DNA from: Promethearchaeum sp.
Lineage (GTDB): Archaea > Asgardarchaeota > Lokiarchaeia > Sigyniarchaeales > Promethearchaeaceae
NCBI GenBank assembly: GCA_030611625.1
Contig: JAUWPK010000013.1
Span: 1-19,927 of the forward strand
Reading direction: 5' to 3'
DNA: 19,927 nucleotides
Each line of letters begins with the position of its first letter. Within the stretch, counting starts at the first letter, position 1. Of this stretch, positions 13,818-19,927 are shown piece by piece. The notes under the pieces were generated by a model. The model was not told where the DNA came from. It saw nothing but the letters and a program-made list of their open reading frames with translations, and made no database searches. Both the position numbers and the translations under genes were made by a program.

Positions 13818-14521
13818 TCGATACTAACTACTTCTTTAGCCGTCGATATTCCAGCCAATTGCTTTTTTATTAGGTCTTTAAGCCATTTCTTAATCTGGAG
13901 AAAATTTTTTATTAAACCTGTTGTTTTTTCTTCGGGGAATTTTTCGTCTTGATTAAGCCGTAAAACGTAATCCATCCATTTATGAAGTGCCAGCTGAACC
14001 AGATCTGCTCCCTTTGAATTTTGGAATATTGGGATTAGAGCTGCACGCTCTCTGCATTCTCCAATGGCAAAATAAATCCTCCTGTTTACTTCATTAGAAA
14101 GGGTAAAATGCATTGCTTCATCAACTTTGCGCTCAACTAAAATACATTTCGTTATTTGGTCTCGTAATTCAGCTGTTTTACTGGTTAATTGGTCCTTAAA
14201 TTTTTCTAAATCTGATTTTATTAGTTCAAGGTGTTGAGAGATTTCATCTTGATTGTTCTCATATAATGTTAAAACCAATCCGTCCTCTTTGTTTAATAGA
14301 CTTATAAATTGTTTTGAAGCCGCAGAGTATAACAATGCTACATCATTATTATGATCATCTCCCGGATTCAGTTTTATTGAGAAACATCTAAATGGAATAT
14401 CAGAAGATGCAAAATATCCTAGTTCAAATAATTCTAATTTAGATAAAGGATCATATAGAATTTTAAAAGATTGGTTTGGCCATTTTTTATTTATTTCCGA
14501 GAAAGTTGTTAAAAGTCCCAT
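13814..14521 (-). CDS. hypothetical protein with C-terminal helical region, downstream of SepSecS
   Basis: A 235-residue soluble protein of no family I recognise. The first 95 residues look alpha/beta (SFKILYDPLSKLELFELGYF, IPFRCFSIKL, VALLYSAASKQFISLL, GLVLTLYEN). Residues 95-235 are almost entirely helical and charged, with coiled-coil-like heptads (HLELIKSDLEKFKDQLTSKT, AELRDQITKCILVERK) and a basic amphipathic end (NFLQIKKWLKDLIKKQL). No signal peptide, membrane segment or metal motif is present. Start ATG at 14521 has GGAGG seven bases upstream, a strong Shine-Dalgarno. It lies 93 bases behind the SepSecS gene on the same strand and could share its transcript. Its stop overlaps the start of the broken membrane-protein frame. 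A regulator or scaffold is possible; nothing more can be said. Confidence 0.72.
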   Translation of the reverse strand: MGLLTTFSEINKKWPNQSFKILYDPLSKLELFELGYFASSDIPFRCFSIKLNPGDDHNNDVALLYSAASKQFISLLNKEDGLVLTLYENNQDEISQHLELIKSDLEKFKDQLTSKTAELRDQITKCILVERKVDEAMHFTLSNEVNRRIYFAIGECRERAALIPIFQNSKGADLVQLALHKWMDYVLRLNQDEKFPEEKTTGLIKNFLQIKKWLKDLIKKQLAGISTAKEVVSIE

Positions 14522-14614
14522 GTTTTTTCCTCCACTGAATAAATTTTAGCGCTTTTAAAATAAAAAAATTTCGGTAAATTTCGGATTCATTTTTACATTT
14601 AACTAAAGAGAAAA

Positions 14615-15994
14615 TTACTTTATCTGTTTAATAGCTCTTTTCAAGCGAACTACTGCTTCATTTATGTGTTCTTTTTTAACACCAATTGCTGCATTCATTA
14701 CTATATAAGGCCATTTCATTTCATTTGTACAAGACCCAAACGGATCTTCATGAATATTTATAAATCTAGGTCCAGTTACCCTTAAATTGTATAATATACC
14801 GCCTAAATCTTGTATTTTATCTGGGTTTACATTTTTCAAAGACATTGCACATGAAACTGGATTATTACATTCAATAATATGTTCGTTAAATTCCTTAGCT
14901 ACATTTGATAGAGCTTCTTCCAAAATCTTGCGATTTTGTTGTTGTTTTTCTATTTTTGAAAGATATCCTTGTTTTCCCATACTGAGTAAAGAAACTAAAA
15001 GCTGAACAACTGGAGAAGCCGATGCGCGTCCTGCATAGCATTTGCTAATTGCATCAATAAGATCAGGGTTTGGGGATGTAATAACTGCACCTCCTACTGG
15101 TGTTAAAAAATTTTTATCGGTGCTTTGTATTATAGCATCTACTCTTCCAGCATCAATAGATTGTCTTATTATTTTTAGAAGAGTAGGTGTTTGCAATCCA
15201 TAAGCATTATTTATAATATGAATGATCTGATTTTCCTTTGCAAATTTTGCAATCTCTTTTATATTATCTGGGACACGAGGGGCAAAAAAACATGTGCTTG
15301 AAACGATTGCTGAGATTTTGTTAGAATTTGTTTGAAAAATTTCCTTAATCTCTTCAATATTTGTAAAAACACCCTCTTTTGCATAATAATTCTCTCCATA
15401 TCTTCCCGGGATTATTTCTATAATACCTCCAATGTACTCTATTCCTTTTCTTGGAGATTTATGATCTATTTGAGTCATTAAAATAATAGGTTTTTCATGA
15501 AAATCTATTTTATAATAATTTAATGCTCCTCTAATTGCCATTCCAATACTCATTCCCGTCCCAAACGGAATTGTTAAAGCAGCTTTTACGTTTGGTAAAC
15601 CTAATGATTTTATTAAAGATAAAACAATTTTATTTGTTAGATTTTGCATTAAGGAAGCACCCGCAGCTTTTGGTTGAGCTGCTGTTAATTCACCACTTCT
15701 ACCAATACCATGACAGAAACCACCTGAAATGTCATTAAGTATGTCCGTAGAGATTCTTCCTTCACGTTCACCAATTCTAATTGAACCCGGGTCTTTATCT
15801 GAATCCATATTGCTTAAAATGTCCAATAATTGTCGAATTTGAAAGTTACTCCATCCGAGTTCAGGGATTTTCCTTTGTTGAAAAAGTTCCATTATTGGTT
15901 TCCAAATAGCATTAAATCCAATTGAAGATCTCTTAATCATATGAGAAGGAACACCCAAATTTTCTAAACTATTAAAAAATTCTTTTTTCCACAT
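14615..15994 (-). CDS. spcS: O-phosphoseryl-tRNA(Sec) selenium transferase (SepSecS)
   Basis: A PLP enzyme that converts phosphoseryl-tRNA(Sec) to selenocysteyl-tRNA(Sec) with selenophosphate, the archaeal/eukaryotic route. The 459-residue chain shows the family landmarks in order: GWSNFQIRQLLDILSNMDSD near 47, GEREGR (75-80), the phosphate-binding GIGRSGELTAAQPKAAGAS (96-114), PFGTGMSIGMA (143-153), DHKSPRKGI (177-185), STCFFAPRVPDN (233-244) and the PLP lysine Lys294 in STDKNFLTPVGGA. The end carries ITGPRF-like VTGPRFI and a short acidic loop. The near-complete motif set argues for an active enzyme rather than SepCysS, which lacks this layout. There is no Shine-Dalgarno. TATATA about 35 bases before the ATG suggests a near-leaderless transcript. 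PSTK, SelB, SelD and tRNA(Sec) are not in the window. Confidence 0.93.
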   Translation of the reverse strand: MWKKEFFNSLENLGVPSHMIKRSSIGFNAIWKPIMELFQQRKIPELGWSNFQIRQLLDILSNMDSDKDPGSIRIGEREGRISTDILNDISGGFCHGIGRSGELTAAQPKAAGASLMQNLTNKIVLSLIKSLGLPNVKAALTIPFGTGMSIGMAIRGALNYYKIDFHEKPIILMTQIDHKSPRKGIEYIGGIIEIIPGRYGENYYAKEGVFTNIEEIKEIFQTNSNKISAIVSSTCFFAPRVPDNIKEIAKFAKENQIIHIINNAYGLQTPTLLKIIRQSIDAGRVDAIIQSTDKNFLTPVGGAVITSPNPDLIDAISKCYAGRASASPVVQLLVSLLSMGKQGYLSKIEKQQQNRKILEEALSNVAKEFNEHIIECNNPVSCAMSLKNVNPDKIQDLGGILYNLRVTGPRFINIHEDPFGSCTNEMKWPYIVMNAAIGVKKEHINEAVVRLKRAIKQIK

Positions 15995-16024
15995 TTTATA
16001 TTATTTTAATAATTTCCTTTATTG

Positions 16025-16032
16025 TCTATATA
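16025..16032 (-). promoter_or_regulatory. TATA box of the SepSecS gene
   Basis: AATTATATAGAC on the minus strand is centred about 35 bases before the ATG at 15994, with AT-rich DNA and no properly spaced Shine-Dalgarno between. A short leader of under ten bases is expected. Confidence 0.4.
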
Positions 16033-16114
16033 ATTTTCTAGAGGGAATAGGAATTTAAATCAAAATTTACTTTAATAGATAGAAGTAGAAGAAACGTGAA
16101 CTCGTGAAAAATCC

Positions 16115-17206
16115 ATGATGAACAACAGGTTTTGGAAAAGAAAATTAAACAAACGAAATTCAAAAAAAGATCACACTAAATTTCATGCGACAATTGATAA
16201 AGATACTGCATTAACTCTTTATCGCCGTGAGGGAGGGCTATATCTTATAATTAAGAAAGAATTAGGAGATTACGATTTAATTGTTTCTCCTTCAGAAGCT
16301 CCTGTTATTAATCAATATCTTAAAACCCCCGATCCATTCGAATCAATACTTGCTGATGTTAAAATTATTGAAAAAGAGATTGAACAGATCAATATTGCAA
16401 TCCAAACATCCTTTGGAGAAAATAAGGAATTAAGTTTACTTTCTATAAAATTAGCTATCGGGTCAGGAGAGAACGATTATGTTACAATAGAAGAAACTGA
16501 TTTAATTGCTATGGATGTTGAACCAACAATGAGTGGTCTGTTAAATTTCATAAATGCCAATGAGAGTGTTATAGGTATATGCGATCGAATTTTTGATCCA
16601 GAGAGGGGAAACATAATCCTTTTAGAGGCAAAGATTAAAGAACCACATCCATCAATTTCGAGCATAGAACTTAAATTGATGAGCAGTTTGCAGCAAAGAG
16701 GATTATACATGCAAAAAAATATGAAATATGCAGGACTGCAACTTTACATAATCATAAAAGCTGAAGCCCTCAATGATGAGGTTCTTTCATACTTAAAAGC
16801 AATAGGGATTGAATGGGAAGTTATTTTCTTAAGACGAGATCTTTCAATTGAGGATTGGCTAGAGATTGAGTGCGAAAAAAATTCTGTCAATTTGAAAGGC
16901 TATTTGGGTGCAAAATTTAATTCTTTAGGCTTTTTTGATATTAATAATATCACAAGAGTAGCAATTGTAAATCAATTGAATTTTAAAGTTGTTGTGCGAA
17001 TAGCTGAATTATTAGATAGAGTTAAGCAACAAAGAGAAGAACTAGTGGGAAATCAGCCAGATTCTGAACCTCTGAAAAAAGCTGAAATAGTCGCCGCTGC
17101 TAGATTATCGTGCGCATATTTTGGTATAAAGAAGAAGATTAAAATCGAGAAAGGCATTGATCCAGTCGAAGTTAAAAATTTTGAAGCAGAATTAATAAAC
17201 CTCTAG
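16115..17206 (+). CDS. hypothetical protein, divergent from SepSecS
   Basis: A 363-residue soluble protein of unknown family. A basic start (NNRFWKRKLNKRNSKKDHTK) leads into alternating strands and helices: ALTLYRREGGLYLIIKKEL, YDLIVSPSEAPVINQYL, then a helix FESILADVKIIEKEIEQINI. A middle alpha/beta part (90-270) contains the recurring LL.F...ESV.GICDR.FD and ILLEAKIKEPHP segments. The C-terminal helices (290-363) carry VAIVNQLNFKVVVRIAELLD and AEIVAAARLSCAYFGIKKK. No catalytic triad, metal cluster or membrane segment is evident. The two adjacent ATGs (16115 and 16118) give two possible starts, without a Shine-Dalgarno. It shares the intergenic region with SepSecS (120 bases), so co-regulation is possible, and its stop lies 14 bases from that of the convergent nuclease. 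Confidence 0.7.
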   Translation: MMNNRFWKRKLNKRNSKKDHTKFHATIDKDTALTLYRREGGLYLIIKKELGDYDLIVSPSEAPVINQYLKTPDPFESILADVKIIEKEIEQINIAIQTSFGENKELSLLSIKLAIGSGENDYVTIEETDLIAMDVEPTMSGLLNFINANESVIGICDRIFDPERGNIILLEAKIKEPHPSISSIELKLMSSLQQRGLYMQKNMKYAGLQLYIIIKAEALNDEVLSYLKAIGIEWEVIFLRRDLSIEDWLEIECEKNSVNLKGYLGAKFNSLGFFDINNITRVAIVNQLNFKVVVRIAELLDRVKQQREELVGNQPDSEPLKKAEIVAAARLSCAYFGIKKKIKIEKGIDPVEVKNFEAELINL

Positions 17207-17237
17207 TTTTTTCAATTATCCTAATTAGATAATTGAA
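17207..17237. terminator. hairpin at the convergent junction, possible bidirectional terminator
   Basis: TTTTTT follows the plus-strand stop, then a perfect 10-bp inverted repeat, TTCAATTATC at 17211-17220 and GATAATTGAA at 17228-17237, with a 7-base loop. It overlaps the final codons of the nuclease gene. It could stop transcription from either side. The T-run precedes the stem on the plus strand, so it is not a classical bacterial-type terminator. Confidence 0.4.
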
Positions 17238-18726
17238 TTTCCACCGCTTTATCAACTTCTTCAATGAAAATTTTTAAGTTCATTGAAGGTATTTTAGCTC
17301 CTGCAGCAGGCGGATGTCCTCCAGCAGGATTAATAATTTCCATTTTTTGGCAAATTTCTCTTAAAATTTGACCTAAATTCAAACCTTTATTTATTAATTC
17401 ACGATCAGCTCTTGCAGAAACTTTTAAGAAGTGATTATCTGAGTCAGCAAATGCAATTAATGGTTTGATTTTTAATTCCTCTCTAGAATGCACCAAAATT
17501 GAGCAGATTGTACCAATAATTTTCTCATTAATATTATTGTGGTAAAAAGTATTGATACTATTGTAATTTCTGATGTTTTCTTCAGCCAATCTTATTCCAG
17601 CAGATATTTCTCTTTTAAAGATTTTGTTCTTTTCAATTGCTTTTAGAAGTGATTTTTTATCTCCCATTAAACTAGAAATACCTAAAGAAGGAAATCCTAA
17701 ACGTCCACAAGCATTTAATAGTTTTGACATTTCTCTAGCATCCGAAATAGGATCGAAATTTGATAAAATATAATAGTTTGTTATAAGCTTTCCTGCAAAT
17801 TCTTTCGATTTATTATTCTTTTCATAACCTTCGCTTATCAATGCTTTCAAGAGCGTTTTCTTTTCGCTCGTAGAAAGATTCAAAAGAGTTCTTCTTTCAT
17901 TCCATTCGTTTTTAATTTTAATTTGAAGGGATTTAAGAAATAGTTTTACTTTTTCTTCATTTCCGGATATTGTAGGTAATTTCTCTGGCAAAGAATAAGC
18001 TAGTGCTATATACAAAGGTTGGTAGCGAGATATGGAGAGATCCCTTTCTACAGTAATTTTTCCGGTATGTATTGCATCCTCAAGAATTAATTTATTAGAT
18101 CCGATAAAACTACCTTTATCACCCTTATTTTGCATATCTCCCAAAGCTCCAATAATAGCTAATGAAGAAAGATCTTTATTTTTAGGATCCAAGGTTTTTG
18201 CAAATAAATAACATACTCCTGCAGCTGAAATTTCGCTTTCTCCAGATATGCCATAATAATATGGGTTTACATGAAAAATATCTGGCAGCTCCTTGAGATT
18301 TTCTGGTTGATGGTGATCTAATATTAAATAATTATTAGATCCAAGTTCATTCTTCAAAAATTTAAGTTGTCCTGTTCCAAAATCTGAAAAAATTATGAAT
18401 CTATTATAGGAAATTATTTCTTCTTTAATTTCTTTAATGTATTTAGTCTCTAGTTGAGGTAAAACAGATAATTGATAACTTATGTCTGCCCTTTTTAGCG
18501 CATAGGCAATAATTGCTGCTGAAGATAAACCATCTGAATCTAAATGGCTGTAAATGTGAACACTTTTCTTAAAATCTGGGAATTCTTTTGAGTTTTCTGA
18601 TTCTTTTAGATCTATTTTTTTATTGTAATTAATAGATTTTAGGAAATAATCTTTCCTTTCATCAATTGCATTTAAAAAATCATCTAAGGGAATTTTTGTC
18701 ACCAATTTTATGAAATAATTTGACAA
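17221..18726 (-). CDS. archaeal RecJ-like DHH/DHHA1 nuclease (GAN type)
   Basis: A single-strand-specific exonuclease-like phosphoesterase of 501 residues. DHH motifs are in order: HLDSDGLSSA (61-70), DFG (115-117), LDHHQP (136-141) and GALGDMQ (193-199). A C-terminal DHHA1 domain ends in GGHPPAAGAKIP (469-480), and all metal-binding Asp/His are present. Archaeal members of this length associate with GINS/CMG (GAN) or act as RecJ in DNA repair, and some act on RNA; Cdc45-like activity without nuclease is unlikely with intact motifs. The start is unusual: no ATG exists in the first 350 residues, the likely start is TTG at 18726, no Shine-Dalgarno is visible, and the frame is open to 18778 in an AT-rich stretch. 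Downstream of the 151-residue gene with a 58-base gap. Confidence 0.87.
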   Translation of the reverse strand: MSNYFIKLVTKIPLDDFLNAIDERKDYFLKSINYNKKIDLKESENSKEFPDFKKSVHIYSHLDSDGLSSAAIIAYALKRADISYQLSVLPQLETKYIKEIKEEIISYNRFIIFSDFGTGQLKFLKNELGSNNYLILDHHQPENLKELPDIFHVNPYYYGISGESEISAAGVCYLFAKTLDPKNKDLSSLAIIGALGDMQNKGDKGSFIGSNKLILEDAIHTGKITVERDLSISRYQPLYIALAYSLPEKLPTISGNEEKVKLFLKSLQIKIKNEWNERRTLLNLSTSEKKTLLKALISEGYEKNNKSKEFAGKLITNYYILSNFDPISDAREMSKLLNACGRLGFPSLGISSLMGDKKSLLKAIEKNKIFKREISAGIRLAEENIRNYNSINTFYHNNINEKIIGTICSILVHSREELKIKPLIAFADSDNHFLKVSARADRELINKGLNLGQILREICQKMEIINPAGGHPPAAGAKIPSMNLKIFIEEVDKAVEIQLSN

Positions 18727-18784
18727 ATTTGAATTTATGGAGAAACTTTCGGAGATATGATTTAAAATTAAGAAAAATTATCTT

Positions 18785-19240
18785 TTATCGATAAAAAAAC
18801 TGAACTTCTTGCCATGCTGCGGGTTCATTGAAGATAGATTGAACTTTTTCTTCTAAATAATTTGCAATTTTTTCTTTTCCATGTTTATCTACTGAAGCTT
18901 TCAGCCTTAGACCCGAAGAAATTTCAATTCCCCAAATCATTTTTCCCAATAATAAAATATTGATTTGTTTCCTCGTTGATTTAACTCCTTTTAATAAAAT
19001 CCAATTAGACTTCCCATTGGTTACAGTTATATCATTTAAATTGGGGCTTATTACAGAAAACTTATTGCTAGCATGATAAATTTTTGGATTTTTCTCAACT
19101 AATTGGTTAATTTTTTCTCTTATGTTTAAATTCTTAACCTTAATGTGATTACCGCATATTTCTTCTACTGAAATTATCCTAAATTCCTTTTTTCGATGTA
19201 TTTCATCATTATTTATATAAGTCACTTCCAAATATGCCAT
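18785..19240 (-). CDS. hypothetical protein between coaBC and the DHH nuclease
   Basis: A 151-residue soluble protein of unknown family. It looks beta-rich in its first hundred residues (AYLEVTYINNDEIHRKKEF, ISVEEICGNHIKVKNLN, WILLKGVKSTRKQINILLLG) and helical at the end (KHGKEKIANYLEEKVQSIF). A few charged clusters but no cysteine pairs or catalytic motif stand out. The start is secure: GAGGGGAT lies a few bases before the ATG at 19240. Its position upstream of an archaeal RecJ/GAN suggests an informational role, but no Pcc1, S15 or GINS signature was seen, so this is only a hint. Confidence 0.7.
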   Translation of the reverse strand: MAYLEVTYINNDEIHRKKEFRIISVEEICGNHIKVKNLNIREKINQLVEKNPKIYHASNKFSVISPNLNDITVTNGKSNWILLKGVKSTRKQINILLLGKMIWGIEISSGLRLKASVDKHGKEKIANYLEEKVQSIFNEPAAWQEVQFFYR

Positions 19241-19356
19241 GTAAAAATCCCCTCTTCAACTATCCCTTTTTTGCAGTATTTGAATAATTGCTAGCAACTC
19301 CAAAAAACTTGATCATATCGGCTATATTTAGAAATAAAGTAAAAAAAAGTTGAAAA

Positions 19357-19927
19357 TTACATTCTTTTAAGCATAATATCTAATATTTTAGATGCAATTT
19401 CTTGTTTTGAGGCCAATTCTAGATGAATTATATTTCTATCCTTATCAATGACGAAGACTTCATTAGTATCGCTGCTAAAACCTGTTTTTTTATTATCTGA
19501 ACTAACATTATTTGCAATTATTAGATTAGTGTTTGACGATTTTAATCTACTAAAGGCCTTTTCAATCAAACTTTCTTTTTCTAAATTATTTTCGGCTTTA
19601 AAAGCGATAATAAATAATTTTTCGGATAATGATCTTGCCAAATTTATCAATTTCGGAGTAGAAACTAAATTTAGTTGAAGTTCTTTCTTATCTGAAGAAA
19701 TTTTTCCATCAATTTTATCCTTTGGACTCAAAGTAAAATCTGCAATAGCCGCTGTAGAAATTAACACATCAAATTGCTTTTTTGCCATTGTGTCTTTTAA
19801 TGCATCAATAAAATCTATTGCGCCATTTACATTAATTATATTTGCACCGATAGGTGTTTGTTCAGTTTCAGGACCATAAATTAAAGTTACTTCTCCACCA
19901 CGATCTATGATTTCTTTAGCAAAAGCA
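19357..19927 (-). CDS. coaBC: CoaBC C-terminal part: phosphopantothenate-cysteine ligase domain, N-terminus cut by window edge
   Basis: The frame is open to the window edge, about 190 residues. It reads AFAKEIIDRGGEVTLIYGPE at the edge, then GANIINVNGAIDFIDALKDT, DVLISTAAIADFTL and the NNVSSDNKKTGFSSDTNEVF block. These are the Rossmann GGE..LI.GP strand, the A-A-I-A-D-F loop (family AAVADY) and the N-D/N-V...GF.SDTN signature of the CoaB ligase. CoaB joins 4'-phosphopantothenate to cysteine, the step before decarboxylation by CoaC, in coenzyme A synthesis. In archaea the activation uses CTP; here the nucleotide is not readable. The first-strand part and the CoaC flavoprotein domain lie beyond the edge. 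An ATG at 19786-19788 is internal, not the start. The stop at 19357 is followed by ACTTTTTTTTAC, a probable oligo-T terminator. Confidence 0.88.
   Translation of the reverse strand, partial: AFAKEIIDRGGEVTLIYGPETEQTPIGANIINVNGAIDFIDALKDTMAKKQFDVLISTAAIADFTLSPKDKIDGKISSDKKELQLNLVSTPKLINLARSLSEKLFIIAFKAENNLEKESLIEKAFSRLKSSNTNLIIANNVSSDNKKTGFSSDTNEVFVIDKDRNIIHLELASKQEIASKILDIMLKRM

Noticed and set aside
14787..15738. Plus-strand ORFs inside SepSecS
   Set aside because: Shadows of a gene with a complete motif set on the other strand.
16477..16710. Minus-strand ORF inside the 363-residue gene
   Set aside because: The plus-strand frame is continuous over 1 kb; the shorter minus frame has no start signal.
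17573..19678. Plus-strand ORFs over the nuclease and CoaB genes
   Set aside because: Antisense to conserved DHHA1 and CoaB sequence, with low-complexity Phe/Ser/Leu composition.
1..19927. Reassigned genetic code with UGA as an amino acid
   Set aside because: TGA ends several intact genes at natural positions (10255, 11574, 13814), so it is a normal stop in this genome; the two in-frame TGAs need local explanations.
1..19927. tRNA, rRNA or CRISPR array
   Set aside because: No TTCGA/TTCAA T-loop with matching stems, no rRNA signature and no spaced direct repeats were seen by eye in the intergenic stretches.

Overview
The window is strongly AT-rich, gene-dense and archaeal. The genes pointing that way are an archaeal RecJ/GAN-type DHH nuclease, a NOG1-type ribosome-assembly GTPase, an archaeal/eukaryotic SepSecS for selenocysteine synthesis, a CoaB ligase domain and an ADP-forming acyl-CoA synthetase. 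Several traits together suggest an Asgard (Lokiarchaeia-like) archaeon: a longin/roadblock-like module fused to a 12-TM MFS transporter, the presence of SepSecS, and a secreted protein with an 'IPGY + hydrophobic + basic' C-terminal sorting tail. The lineage is inferred from gene content only; no rRNA or other marker is present.

Layout. 1-686 (-) is the N-terminal part of an ADP-forming acyl/acetyl-CoA synthetase, cut by the window edge. 869-1267 (+) is a small multi-spanning membrane protein. 1268-2178 holds a secreted IPGY-tail protein whose signal peptide is separated from the body by an in-frame TGA; behind it lies what looks like the decayed tail of a second copy. 2273-3595/3634 (-) is a transglutaminase-fold protein with an intact Cys-His-Asp triad and an odd start. 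3727-5830 (-) is a two-gene serine/phosphoserine operon (class V aminotransferase, then phosphoglycerate dehydrogenase). 5904-7481 (-) is the MFS-longin fusion. It is divergent from 7558-9438 (+), a CoA-transferase/acetyl-CoA hydrolase fused to a GNAT domain. 9692-11319 (-) is a translationally coupled NOG1 GTPase and RimJ/RimL-like acetyltransferase. 11574-13427 (-) is a large surface protein. 13642-13817 is a broken small membrane-protein gene coupled to an unknown 235-residue protein (13814-14521), which follows SepSecS (14615-15994). 16115-17206 (+) is an unknown protein, convergent on the DHH nuclease (17221-18726). 18785-19240 is unknown, and 19357-19927 is the C-terminal CoaB part of CoaBC.

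How the genes work together. The acyl-CoA synthetase and CoA-transferase fit fermentative or organic-acid CoA-thioester metabolism. The aminotransferase and SerA supply serine or phosphoserine. SepSecS implies the cell makes selenocysteyl-tRNA, so in-frame TGA codons deserve attention here. Two short reading frames cross a TGA (2095-2097 and 9618-9620), but neither has a typical selenoprotein context, so ordinary nonsense mutation or assembly error is the leading explanation. No tRNA, rRNA, CRISPR array, insertion sequence or replication origin was recognised.
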